Assembly: GCA_037043235.1 (NCBI GenBank)
Contig: JAWRVZ010000089.1
Coordinates: forward strand, 961,001 to 1,025,000
Direction of reading: 5' to 3'
Source of the DNA: Rhodeus uyekii
Taxonomy: Eukaryota; Chordata; Actinopteri; Cypriniformes; Acheilognathidae
DNA length: 64,000 nt
Shown: positions 27,036 through 37,100 of the stretch, in pieces
Numbering within the stretch: the first letter of the stretch is position 1
Layout of the letters: the number at the start of each line of letters is the position of its first letter
The notes under the pieces: generated by a model
What the model saw: only the letters and a program-made list of their open reading frames with translations
What the model was told of the DNA's origin: nothing
Databases searched by the model: none
Made by a program: the position numbers and the translations under genes

Positions 27036-27731
27036 GAGAGAGATCTGTGTGTCTGTCCGTGCACTCACGCTCTGTCTGATTGGCCATGTGCATGGGCCGA
27101 CATCCCATCTGTGTTGGCTTGTCTGTGGGGTTGATGAGGGAAAAGGGGGTCTGGATGCGTGTGTGTGCGCATGCAAACGCCAAAGCCCTGTCAGAGAGTA
27201 ATGAGAGAGTGGGAGAGTGTGTTTGGGAAACAGAGAGAGGGACTAGGTCATGTAAGGTGAAGTCATTGCCTGTGCATGTTACTTCATGATGAAGGGAATG
27301 CTCCCCTCCCTCTTTTTCTCCCTCGGTCCTTCGTTCTTTCGTTCTGGACGTCTTCCCAGGAAACGCTGCCGTTGTCTCCACTCTCCCAAAGTCCCACAGC
27401 CATAGACTACCCCTGCCCAGTCCCAAAGCAGGCTGGGAAAAAATCTGCCATTTGCACCACTGCGGTATTTCAGCCCTTTACGGTCTTAGCAAGTCTGGCT
27501 CCGCGGAAAGAGAGGGATTTGCAACAGAAAAAGGAAAAGGTCTAGAGATGAGGATTGAGAAGTCCAGTTTAATGAGACTTTTCCTATTTTCTTACCGTTC
27601 CATTGTTGATGTTTCTGTCGAATGATCAATGACTCATGCTGTTTTCTTTACTTGTTTCCTTCCTCTGTCTTTCCTGTCTTTCCAAGAAGGTGATGCTGCC
27701 AACCGGAGCTCCTTTCCGATGGTTTCCGTAG
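18267..27731 (+). CDS. cxxc5: CXXC-type zinc finger protein 5 (two coding exons)
   Basis: Coding exons 18267-19091 and 27687-27731 give 289 residues. CXXC5 (RINF) is a nuclear CpG-DNA-binding protein that also binds Dishevelled and damps Wnt/beta-catenin signalling. The CXXC finger spans about residues 230-263 (CGLCPPC...INCEQCSSCRNRKTGHQICK...KC). It is preceded by the basic NLS-like KKKRKR (224-229). The Dvl-binding KTGHQI (252-257) is intact. The finger has RRRINCEQC like CXXC5, not KRLINCGVC as in CXXC4. Two further CXXC5 blocks are present: ERRNRSGIISAPLSKSLKRS near residues 34-53 and HPGLFIMTPAGVFLAD at 181-196. The last exon adds KVMLPTGAPFRWFP. ATG 18267 (MSASGGSMEGSR) is the first in-frame ATG; M9 is an alternative. 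The length is slightly below the human protein (about 320). Confidence 0.95.
19590..19812. mobile_element. Degraded copy of the 'ttcaaaagtttgg' repeat family split by (AT)n
   Basis: 'gtgagactgaagactatcatcac' and 'gattaaataaatgcagccttgagca' match the unit at 17517-17970. A pure (AT)n tract at 19646-19719 sits between them. Confidence 0.6.
19646..19719. repeat. (AT)n microsatellite
   Basis: About 37 uninterrupted AT dinucleotides inside a mobile-element remnant. Confidence 0.95.
20858..21879 (+). mobile_element. Tigger/pogo-like DNA transposon, internally deleted
   Basis: Inverted ends CAGTAATACCTAGAGATACAAG (left; differs slightly from the right-end complement cagtaatacctcgagatacg) are flanked by TA on both sides, the expected target duplication. 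Two transposase remnants survive. At 21070-21168 is an N-terminal piece (SSKKGSGKDGSEKKK, then MEMKHEIVDK before a TGA). At about 21240-21493 is an acidic then basic C-terminal piece (ELSSGEEEEGEPEENIS... ending KKAKQ). The DNA-binding and DDE core between them is missing, so the copy cannot move by itself. The superfamily call rests on TA target, terminus style and the N-terminal motif. Confidence 0.75.
21070..21493 (+). pseudogene. Broken Tigger-like transposase (N- and C-terminal remnants)
   Basis: The N-terminal fragment lacks an ATG (ATA at 21070) and stops at TGA 21166-21168. The C-terminal open frame runs to TAA just after 21490. The central catalytic region is deleted. The piece 'MEMKHEIV' resembles the start of the psq-type helix-turn-helix domain of TIGD/CENPB-like proteins. 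Not functional. Confidence 0.6.
23960..24440. mobile_element. MITE with 'ttaaaggtagggtaggcaattt' end, copy 1
   Basis: The left end (ttaaaggtagggtaggcaat, then a ctagcattagcatgctagc segment) matches the reverse complement of the right end of a copy at 45.2-45.77 kb. The body shares 'cagagcctctcca' and 'aaagcac' stretches. The right boundary is approximate. Confidence 0.5.
24509..24871. mobile_element. Tigger-type MITE with CAGTAATCCCTCG ends
   Basis: The left end CAGTAATCCCTCGCCACTTC and right end (complement CAGTGATCCCTCGTTTATCA) are inverted, and TA flanks both sides. A 'cttcgcggattttcacctat' segment lies near the right end. 363 bp, no coding capacity. The related copy at 33855-34228 shares the same terminal logic. 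Confidence 0.75.
25930..26010. mobile_element. Fragment of a widespread teleost repeat ('acatagcgctttatacaata')
   Basis: 'aagtcagcttaatttacatagc' (first part), 'gctttatacaatac' and 'gtttcaaagcagtgataaac' match the shared pattern of a very common fish repeat. A shorter relative occurs near 3050. Confidence 0.45.
26180..26330. repeat. Minisatellite-like 'ctagcaaccacatagcaac' segment
   Basis: Repeated ccctagcaaccacata, ccatagcaactgcatag and cttggcaaccagcc words are the complement of the 'ggttgctagggcattgctatg' family at 35.6-36.9 kb. Confidence 0.6.
26998..27031. repeat. (TG)n microsatellite
   Basis: About 17 TG dinucleotides in the cxxc5 intron. Confidence 0.95.
27687..27731 (+). CDS. cxxc5: cxxc5 last coding exon
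   Basis: After a pyrimidine-rich tract and acceptor tccaag, 14 codons read KVMLPTGAPFRWFP, then TAG (27729-27731). The phase is 0, matching the donor at 19091. CXXC5 ends KVMLPTGAAFRWFQ in human, so the match is near perfect. The exon is too short to be found by length alone. Confidence 0.95.
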   Translation, partial: KVMLPTGAPFRWFP

Positions 27732-29420
27732 GGCAGCTGGACCCTCCCCCCATGACTTCCATCCCATAATGAAGGACTCCCGATTGACGGTGACACCACT
27801 CCCACTCGGAACGCTTGTGGCGCTTGTAAACACTGGGTGCGCACAAACAAATAAAACAAATGAAGAGCGGAATGAAAGCACTATTTGAAAACGAACATGT
27901 CCTGAACCAAAAATAAACAGCGAATGGCGGAACGTCATTCTGTTTTTCTTCTCTCCTCTGTTCCATTTCGGAACCATTTGAGTTCCACTTCGGAATCTTA
28001 CCCTTTATTGGATGCTCTGGAACTATTTGCCGCCAAATGGAAAACGGACAATCATTTTTATTTGTGTGTTTAGTGGTTTTGTTTGTCCATGTGTGGAGAA
28101 ATGCCGTAATTTCGTTTAGAGAATGTAATCCGAAGGCTCTGTTTTAAAGCTTGTGATAATTAAGGAGCACTATTGTAATTTAGCACAGTGGTTCTTACTG
28201 ACTGCCTCAATGTTACGATTGCCTTTTTTGTTTTTCAAGTTGCTCAATATTTGATACGAAGATGACCGTGAAAACACTCTAATGTAGCATCCCTTACTTC
28301 AAACATGCTTGAAAGGTCCTTTTTGGGTTTGTCGTTCTGGTTGTTTGTTTTTATATGCTGTAGGCCGGCTGGGACTGGAGGGAAGGTGAAGCTGGTGCAA
28401 CTACAGCATTTAGACCAGCTGATGGTGTGTTTGCGTAGGACCCGCCTCCTTTTTCGTGCAGCCTAATGTGGAATTGGTCAGATGGAAACCACGGTCCTTA
28501 GCAGATCAGGACCGCCAAAATTCAGGAAATTATTGATGTGTTATGGTAACATTTCTGATTAGGATGTTTTATTGCTGAGTCAACCTGAGTTCCAGAGCTC
28601 CTTCAAGTCCCTTTCACATGATTCCCAGCAAGCATTGTGTGCAGTCGTTGTTCTACGACACTCAAAGTTCAAACTCTTTCAACTCTGACCCCATTTGTCA
28701 TTGGGTTTTCATAATGTAGACTAGGATTACCAGACAATTCGCCTTTTGTATCATTGCGACACATTGAGCTGTGTGACGCATCTCGAGCTTTACGAGAAAC
28801 CTTTTTTTAAAGCTCAAATAAATGTTAGCTCTTTCATTTTCATTGTGTACGGTTCTCCGATTTCGTTCAACCCGGCAACCCCCGTGGATCGGCCTTCTGT
28901 AATGTTATCTGTAACGCTTGTGAGCGTCAAAGTGCATGACGCTTGTGTTGAGACGTGCACTGAAGCCCTGACTCGAGTCATGTGAAAGGGGCTTTAAGCG
29001 ATCCGCAGAACATGGACACTATGTTGGATAAGTGACTTATTTTGAACTGTAATTGTCATTTTGGTGTGTTTTTTCTTTTCTTCTTCCTTCTGAAATCCTA
29101 CTGAACATGTCCACTCCAGTTCTAATACAGATCTAGACTGAGTTAAATGCACAGTACCAAAACAAATTCAAGACAAAACCCAACAGCACTCCATTCCCGT
29201 GCCGTATGGGGGCCAAACTTATCGGTCTGCGTAAATGAATGCATGTATTTGTGTCCAAAGCCAAACATTCTGAGGTCTTGGCAGTCCTCAATTTAATAAA
29301 CCGAGGTGCAAACCAAACATTTCTATAGTCCATGTTGAAATATGTCATATTCTCTAGCAGTCGCACAATGTTGACCACTTTAAATGAATGATCATTACTT
29401 GTCTTGAGCTTAAGATATTA
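27732..29420 (+). other. cxxc5 3' UTR and following intergenic DNA
   Basis: AATAAA signals occur at 27850-27855 and 27912-27917, so the transcript may end near 27870-27940 or extend further. The rest shows no coding signal. Antisense open frames at 27634-27977 overlap the UTR and have no recognisable family. Confidence 0.5.
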
Positions 29421-29424
29421 TTAA

Positions 29425-29866
29425 AGGGTTAGTTCACCCAAAAATACTCGCCCTCAAGCCATCCTAGGTGTATGACTTTCTTGCTTCAGCTGAACTCAAT
29501 CAGAGTTATATTAAATAACATCCTGGCTCTTCCCAGCTTTATAATGGGAATGAATGGCACCTAAGATACTGAAGACCAGAAAAGCGCATCATTGTCATAA
29601 AAACGAATCCATACGACTCCAAGGCCTTCGGAAGTGAAGCAACGTGTTTTTCTAAGGAAGATATCCATATTTATAAACTTTATAAACTATAACCACTGGC
29701 TTACGGTAACAGCCGTACACAAGTCGAAGAGTGGTGAAAGAGTGACCTCTGGCCCGCCCGTTATAAAGCTCTGAAGGGATATTTTTTAAGGAAGTAATTT
29801 ACAACTAGGATGGCTTGAGGGTGAGTAAACTATGGGATCGTTTTAATTTTGGGGTGAACTAACCTT
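29425..29866. mobile_element. TTAA-flanked MITE ('agggttagttcaccc' ends)
   Basis: The left end agggttagttcacccaaaa and right end ttttggggtgaactaacctt are inverted and flanked by TTAA on both sides (29421-29424, 29867-29870). Typical internal words are 'gtatgactttcttgcttc' and 'ggcttgagggtgagtaaa'. Non-autonomous, piggyBac/Kolobok-like by target site. Confidence 0.8.
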
Positions 29867-30029
29867 TTAAAACATGCTTATTTGATCATTCTTTTTCATT
29901 TTTGGTTGGTGTCCACAGCGAAAGTCATGCATGGAAGAAGTCATGTGAGGTGAAATCAATGAGCACTCATAATTTTCCTCTGACTGAACGAGTGTGTGTT
30001 TGTGTTGTGGGTGGGTGGGTTAAACCAGT

Positions 30030-30790
30030 GAACTGAGCGCGATATTTTTGTCCGTAGTGTAGGAGTGAATGAGAGTGTGAAAGCTTTTTTTCCTCTCTGC
30101 AGGCCGCGTCTGTCTGTCTCACTCCTCGTGGCCATCAATCCGAAGAGAGAGAGCGAGCCAGAGGCCGCACGGGGAGAGAGAGCAAACGCAGTGTGTGCGT
30201 AGACAGGAGGCCGAGCGTGTTTTGTTCTCCTCCAGGTGCACGGCCATCAGAAACGATTTGAACGGCGCCCTGGCCCACATGCGACGCGAAGGCGGTCGAA
30301 TCTGTACATCCGAGCAAATCTGATTCATTAGCATGCAATTTAGGGTGCGTGTGCACGTGTGAAACGATGGCCAACGATCACAGACCGGCTGAGGGACGAC
30401 GCAAATGCTCTTTCAGTCTTATCAACATCACCCAGACCCTTCTGTGCTCACGTCTGCAGCTCTGTCCAAACACACACACATTCACAGCTAGGGCTCTGGC
30501 CTCTCACTCAAGCGACGGGGCGCGAGTGGAGAGAGAGAGAGAGAGAGCGAGAACGCGCGCACGGTAACCAGGGCGATGGTTGATAAGATATTCGCTCCCC
30601 CACGGTTCATTCGTTCCAGGGGAACAGGAGCACGGCGCTACTATGGTAACAGCAGAGCGAGATGTTGCGCTATAATTGGTGCAGTGCTGCGAGCAGCATA
30701 GCGGCACTTCCAGGTGCGCGTGTCAGCGCGCAGGAGCCACGATATTACACTCCCGCTGGGAGACGGCGAAAAAGCACAACGCATCCGGTT
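30030..30790. promoter_or_regulatory. CpG-rich stretch, candidate promoter of a downstream gene
   Basis: CpG-rich, non-repetitive DNA (ccgcgtctgtc, gcgacgcgaaggcggtcg, gaacgcgcgcacgg, gtgcgcgtgtcagcgcg) against AT-rich flanks. It also holds a (GA)n run near 30529-30547. Open frames on both strands are composition-driven. By synteny psd2 would be expected downstream of cxxc5, but nothing here proves that this is its promoter. Confidence 0.35.
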
Positions 30791-31075
30791 CTCATCTTAT
30801 CCATCCACCACTATATTCTCCTATCCTCTTTATTTTAGTCTCAAAATAATCATAGCGGGGTTGTGTTTGGTCAAATTAATCTGATTATATTCCAAATGTT
30901 GCCCAAAACCCTCTTAACCATGCAAAGTTACCGTGGACGCTCTTTAAACATGCAGTGCGGAGGAATGGACCATTTTTAAAAATCATTTTGAATAAGTATT
31001 CTTTCTATTTGAAACTTTTATATAACTTCATAATAGCTATTTAAACTTAATCGTTCATAGTAAGATGAGTAAAAT

Positions 31076-31232
31076 GCATTTATATTTAGGGTAATTTATA
31101 CAAAGCGACTTGCATTGCATTGCATTCAAGAAACACATTGACATTTTAATCAGTTCTTGCTTCCCCCGGGAATCGAACCCATGACCTTGGCGTTGCAAGT
31201 GCCACACGCTACTGTTTGAGCTGCAGGAAAGT
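31076..31232 (-). mobile_element. tRNA-derived SINE, copy B
   Basis: On the complementary strand: a tRNA-like head with B box (ggttcgattcc, seen here as ggaatcgaaccc), the 'gcaagaactgatt' linker and a shortened tail (caaagcgacttgcattg). The same family as copy A. Confidence 0.8.
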
Positions 31233-31338
31233 CAAAATAGGCATGAGTTTACATCGAGTTTGATAAAAAATATCCGTCTCGACAAGAATCATTGAAGGTA
31301 ATGTCTTTTATCGAATGTAAACATGCATTCAATTTTTT

Positions 31339-32027
31339 CCAGAAAATCAAGTATTGCTCACAGAAAAGTATTGCATTAACACGCTAAACAAAAAAAAAGG
31401 AGGAAAAAAGCAAATTTGTCATAATTTCTCTCAAAACTCCAAAAATGAGCTGGACAAAATTATTGGCACCCTTAACTTAATATTTGGTTGCAACCATTCA
31501 TCAATTTTTCTCTTTCGTTCATGTCCAGGGAGATTAGCTACAGTGCCATGGGTTGAAAACTTCTTGATAATGTTTCCGATGGTTCTGCACTGTGGACAAA
31601 GAATCATCTAGATCTCTGGAGATGGACTTTTAGATATTTTTTTTCCACAATTTTGGCTCTCAAGTCTTCAGACAGTTCTCTTCTTTCTGATGTCCATGCT
31701 TAGTGTGGCAGACACGGACACACAATGCATAGATTCTCTACTTTTATCTGCTTTCAGGTGTGATTTTTATATTGCTCACAGCTGTTAGTTGCCCCAGGTA
31801 CGTTTAAAAGAGAATCACATGCTTGAAACAATCTTATTTATCCACATATTTGAAAGGGTGCCAATAATTTTGCCCAGCCCATTTTTTGTGTGTGAAATTG
31901 TTACATTTGCTTTTTTCCTTCTTTTTTGTTTTGTTTTATTTTGTTACAATACACACAAAGGGAATAAACGTGTTTAGCAAAACATGTTAATCCAATACTT
32001 TTCTGTGAGCAATACTTGATTTTCTGG
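31339..32027 (-). mobile_element. Tc1/mariner element with long matching inverted ends, internally deleted
   Basis: The ends ccagaaaatcaagtattgct / agcaatacttgattttctgg continue as complementary sequence for about 35 bp without mismatch and further with few mismatches. The reverse strand contains Tc1 transposase pieces (RKKRTVSEDLRAKIVEK, then IGNIIKKFSTHGTVANLPG), typical of the paired DNA-binding domain. The catalytic DDE part is missing. 689 bp, non-autonomous. Confidence 0.85.
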
Positions 32028-33560
32028 GACAATTTCATTGACCATGACTATATATTGTATTCGGTATTAAAGTGACAGCAGCCTAATAAAGCTGCTGTCT
32101 GTGTCATTAAAGTTAATCAAAGAAAAACAAATCACTCATTAATTAACTGATTAACTTTTGTGGCATTAACAAGGATTAATGTATTATATTTATATGCTTA
32201 TATTCAGGACTGAAAAACTTCAAGTACTTAATTCGAATTTATGAATGTTCTCATTTTATTATTGACTGATCACTTGTATTCAATAATGTTGTATATTTAT
32301 ATTAGTTAGGCTTGTAGATTTTGCTGTGGTGTATAAATTGGAATTGAGACATTGCGACATTTCACTGGTAGCTTATTTATTAGAATACAATCTTACATGG
32401 ATGGGTAAAAACAATGAAAACAAAAACATTTTACATTTGATATTTTTTCATGGTCGATGAACCCCCTAAAAGTCACCTTGTCCATCCCATGTGCAAAAGT
32501 CTAGTTCCCCCACTGCTCAAGAGTTAAAGGTCATTAGGTACACATTTCTATTTAATATGCCATTTTTTGGAATCAGTATCAAATTCCTGGTGCACTTTCA
32601 TTGTTCTTAAATTCAAGCTGTTATAGAGGTGAATTTAATTGTATGATTACTTATTTTGCTGTAAACAACAACAACAACAACAAGGTTGCACATGAAGTTA
32701 GTTGCCATAGATAAAAATAATTTGGAGTCTAAGGACATAAACAGCCCTAAGTTCTCATTTTCCCGTTAATTCCAAAACGATGTGAACGCAGCATAATTGG
32801 GCTATTTACAGAGGCGCGGGATCCAATACGAATTTAGAGCCGTTTTATAAATTTGAAACATCAACCACTAATTCAGAGAAGCAATAAGCCCACGCTGTCA
32901 TTTTAAGCACAAAACTGTGTCTTTTCAAACTTTGAACTGTTCCTTTTTAATTTTGGCTCCATCTGCAAAAACACTGATCTTTTTGAAGTGAAACCTCACA
33001 TGGTGACAGTGCTTCCGCAGGCCAATCTACCAGAGCGGAGACTCGGGAGAGGGCTATCACCACAGATGGAAAGAAAGATTTCTTTTTCCTCTCGTTGAGA
33101 TTGCCGGTCCCCCTCACCCCCCACCCCTCTTTGTCCAGGCAGTGTCTGGCTTTAATTGCGTACGGTGGCAGGGAAACGCTGCTGGCCACGGTCAGGTCTC
33201 TCTCAGAGAGGAAGCCATCTAATTCATCCCCCCCTCCTCTTCCACGCCGCAAACACGCAAGCCGCACAGCTGACGTCGAGTTGAATCTCCTACGACCTTT
33301 TCTCTATATTTTCCCTCAAACATGTGCAATACACAAGACAACATCTTCCATGTTTCCACACACAAATTAATCAAATAATCGCACACAGAATATCATTTAA
33401 TCAATGCTAAACTGAGTAACGTTGTTTTGCGCTGCTTTGTTGCATATAATCGGTGCTAGTTTTATTGCCCCGTGACATTTGGCCTCTGTGTGTAAATGGC
33501 TTTCATTGGTTGATGGAATTTTCCTAAACAATTGGCTTTGCTTTCATAATGAGGTATTAA

Positions 33561-34788
33561 AGGGATAATTGACCCAAAATGTCAACATTATTCACTCACA
33601 AGTCATGACGATTTTTTTTAAACTCACAAGAAAAGTCAGTGAGGTTCAATTGACTTTAGTTTAAAAACAAAAGCACTAAAGGCTAATCCACACCAAGAAT
33701 CATAACTATAACAATAACTATTTTGGCACTTATGCCAATGCACTGCTTGTTATGTCGTCTGTTGCTTTAAATGCTTGATCTTTTTAAAGTCTGTTTGGCG
33801 GTCAATTTTTTTTTTTTTTTTTATCATTCATCAGCTGGGACTATATTCCAACTACAGTGAGCCCTCGCTACTTCGCGGTTCGACCATCGCGGATTCACGA
33901 CTTCGCGGACTTTTTTCATTACTTATGTATATATTATAAAAGAAATGTATCACGGATTTTCCGGAAATTTCGAAAATAGCCGCGATATATTTAATATTCT
34001 AACATTTTAATATTTGTGCCTGTTTTAGTTTAGTGTACTGTAGTACATGCATTAAGCGTTCTGTACGTTAAAGGGGGGTTTGTTAACAGTACTACGTAAA
34101 GGGAGGGTTTTAAAAGTCTGAATATACATGTTAAATAAATACGTAAATATGGTGTCCCTGCTTCGCGGATTTTAAGCTATCGCGGCCGGGTTTGGAACCT
34201 ATCTACCGCGATAAACGAGGGTTCACTGTATATTGTTTCTTTGTGTCATTATTGTTATAGGTTTAGTGTGAAATTAGAATATTAAATTTAATTACAATAA
34301 GTCTAAAGACCTTAGCCAGGTTGGACACCATATTGGATTTAATGCTGATGAAAACGAGGTTTTGAGAAATAAACATAGTTTGTTTAAAGGACCAATAGAC
34401 ATTAGTTTTCACAACTTTCAAAACTGTTTTATGGAGTTTTAATCTACTAAAAGTTATTTTTTCATGAAAGACGGAATATTGACAACAACAGTAGAATCCA
34501 TTGAATGTACTTTAATTCTTTCCTTCACAGCCTCATTTTCATTCCTGCCAAAAACTAAATATGGTTCTACCCTGTTACAAATATTGTTTCAGTGCTGTAT
34601 GCAAAACACTTTAAAGGTTCTTCAATATTTTTACAGTCGTGTTAAACTCGCATTGGAGTAAAAATGTGCGAAAATCCTTAAGACATTTTCAAAATCTTCT
34701 TTTGCGTTCCACAGAAGAAAGAAAGCCGTAGAGGTTTGGAATGACACAAGCGTGAGTATAGTGTCAGAATTTTAGATGAACTATCCCT
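33561..34788. mobile_element. TTAA-flanked MITE interrupted by a nested Tigger-type MITE
   Basis: The left end agggataattgacccaaaat (TTAA at 33557-33560) and right end tagatgaactatccct (TTAA at 34789-34792) belong to the same family as 29425-29866. 'cgtgagtatagtgtcagaatttt' lies near the right end. A complete second MITE sits inside at 33855-34228. Confidence 0.7.
33855..34228. mobile_element. Tigger-type MITE with CAGTGAGCCCTCG ends, nested
   Basis: The left end CAGTGAGCCCTCGCTACTTC and right end (complement CAGTGAACCCTCGTTTATCG) are inverted and flanked by TA. Cttcgcgg motifs recur near both ends. 374 bp without coding capacity. Confidence 0.8.
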
Positions 34789-34849
34789 TTAAGAAAACAC
34801 ACCAGTAATTACCGATAGTTTAAATTAACTCGTGTGTGCTCCGTTTAAG

Positions 34850-35130
34850 TCACACATCTTGTGATCCCTGTTTCATGATGATGTCATGTTTCTAAGGTAA
34901 GCCTCGCGAGCTGCGAGAGGTCCATCTGGCTTTTAATTGGACGCTACCGCTATCCGACAATCTTCTCTAAACCAATCAATACACAGCGCTTACCAATGGG
35001 AATTATGGCCCATTCGACAATTACACTCTAACGCAGCAGGACGTGTGCACACACAAATCTGCATTAGTCTTGCTCTGCTTGACCACTGCATGTCGGAACT
35101 GGAGTGAAAACATTTTATATTCACATTAAC
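34850..35130. other. Non-repetitive stretch, possible conserved regulatory DNA
   Basis: This stretch is balanced in composition and free of the repeats around it. It has homeobox-like taattgg and two CCAAT-type motifs (ccaatcaat, ccaatggg). No coding frame. Regulatory function is a guess from composition. Confidence 0.2.
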
Positions 35131-35649
35131 ATGAACGCAGAACATTTTATGCTCTGTGCTTTGGGTTTGGGAGGTTATATTTGCTGGTGTTTTAATACGA
35201 CATGAACGCTCTTTCTCTCTCGCTCTGATGGTATGGTGCAGGGCAATAGGAGGTGAGAGGGGCGGTCAGGCACTTCCCAGATCTGGGGGATGGGTGGTTG
35301 TGTGTGTATGTGTGTGTGTGTACACAGTTTTCACCTCACTGCTCGAGTCACCAACAGAGCCTATTAAAGCCAGCGGCCTTCTCCAACAAAGAATGACTGC
35401 CAATTACAGCCGCCTGTCCTCTCTCTCTCACTCTCTCTCTCTCTATTCCCTTCCTCTCTGCCAGTTTCTCGCTTTCAGTGTCTTGCTTTTCCACTCCCGG
35501 GTCATCATGCCTCTCTCTGTCTATCTGTCTTTAACATTTATTTGCTACAACCCATCAACGTGATCGCTACATGCCTCTCTGCTGTCGGTGGCAGCAAGAA
35601 ACAGCTTTCCTCTTAAAACTAGATTTTTAGAGTGGTGCTTTCCCTGCAA

Positions 35650-36930
35650 AATCCTGCCACAATGCTAGGGTGGATTATGGCATGTTGCTATGTTGTTGCT
35701 AGGGTGTTGCTATGTGGATTCCTATGTTTCTCTATGACATTCCCACTGTTTTGGTCACCCTCATGCTTGTCAGGGTACTGCTATACAGTTGCTAAAATCT
35801 GCTTTATTACAGAAACAAATCTTGCTTTACTTTTAGTGCTAGGAAGAAACTTGTGGAAGCAACTTTTCTGCCTGTAATTGACTATGGAGATATATTGTAC
35901 ACGCATGCTGCATTTTCCATCCTGCGTCATGTAGATTCAGTTTACCATGCATCACTACGATTCATAACAAATACAAAGTCCCTTACCCATCACTGCATTC
36001 TTTATGATTTAGTTGGTTGGACATCACTTAAAATTCGTAGACAAAAGCACTGGTATATCTTTATTTATAAAGCTATACTTGGCACACTTCCACTGTATCT
36101 CTGTTTGTTATGTATGCATTTGTTGTGATTTGGCTGCTACCTTGGCCAGGTCTCTCTTGTAAAAAAGATTCTGAATCTCAATGGGACCTCCTGGTTAAAT
36201 AAAGGTAAAAAAAAATATATATTTTTTTTAATATATATATATATTGTAAATGATTCTTACCACATTGCTGTGGTTGCTAGGGCGTTACTCAATGATATTC
36301 CCCCTGATCTAGTGTTCTGGCTGACAGAGCACTGCTATGCAGTTGCTAAGGTGTTCACCAGCAAATCTCAATGATAGACCCCAAATAAATTCTTAGGTGT
36401 TTTCAGTGGTTCTCAGCATGTTACTATGCAGTTGCTTATGTGTAGTGAGTCATTTTAATGTATTGCTGTATGTGTTTTCCCCTATTCGGATGTCCTAGCA
36501 GGTTGCTAGGGCATTGCTATGTGGTTGCTAAGGTGCTCTGAGTGGCTCTTAGCACATTTTTGTGTGGTTGCTAGGGCATTGCTAGGTAGTTCCTTACTAT
36601 CCCAAGCAGAACTCCAAATCTCAGTGCTTGTACTCAAATTCTAGCTGGTTTCCAGGGCTATGGTTTCCAGCAGTTGCTATGCAATTGCTGAGTGTTTTGA
36701 ATAGTTGTCAGCACAGTTGTTTGGAGTAATTCATTTTTAATATATTGCTAGGATAATATGGGTGGTTGTTAGGACATTTAATACTGGCATATGAGATATG
36801 TCACCTATTCTGATGTTTTGATTGGTTACCCGGCTGTTGCTATGCAGTTGCTAAGGTGAGTGTTTGTTAGCACATTGCTATGTGGTTTCTATGACACTTT
36901 AGGTGGTTGAAACCAAAGTTGAAATACTTC
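35650..36930. repeat. Degenerate minisatellite 'ggttgctagggcattgctat', interrupted by a LINE
   Basis: Words such as gttgctagggtgttgctatg, gcagttgctaaggtg and gtggttgctagggcattgct recur on one strand across about 1.3 kb. The family also appears at 10.82 kb and, inverted, at 26.2 kb. A LINE 3' end fills 35780-36212. Confidence 0.75.
35780..36212 (+). mobile_element. 5'-truncated non-LTR retrotransposon (LINE) 3' end
   Basis: The frame before and after 35853 reads YYRNKSCFTFSARKKLVEAT and then DYGDILY, HHCILYDLVGWTSLKIRRQ and IYKAILGTLPLYLC. This is the characteristic C-terminal region of a fish LINE ORF2 after the reverse transcriptase. The 3' end carries 'cctggttaaataaaggtaaa' and an A-rich tail, which fixes the orientation. 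5' truncation is normal for LINE insertions. Confidence 0.8.
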
Positions 36931-37100
36931 TGGTTAGCATGTTTTTCAAACCTTTTGCACACAATATGAGCAAAATAGTAATGCTTGACATAGTAAACAA
37001 CAATTATTAAAATATATCTTCGTGAAATAATACGACATAGCAACTTATATGTTCTTAGCAGATAAAGCTACATAGACATGCTATAGGAAGTCATATTTAA

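Larger units (their letters stand above)
19092..27686 (+). other. cxxc5: cxxc5 intron before the last exon (8.6 kb)
   Basis: Bounded by gtaaga and ctttccaag. It hosts a repeat copy with an (AT)n tract (19590-19812), an internally deleted Tigger-like element (20858-21879), a second MITE family (from 23960), a Tigger-type MITE (24509-24871), minisatellite-like DNA (26180-26330) and a (TG)n tract (26998-27031). The remainder, such as 22300-23760 and 24900-25950, is GT-rich or AT-rich non-coding DNA in which I see no gene. Confidence 0.8.

Noticed and set aside
26962..27426. 154-codon antisense open frame in the cxxc5 intron
   Set aside because: It includes a THTHTH run from the (TG)n tract and no conserved motif.
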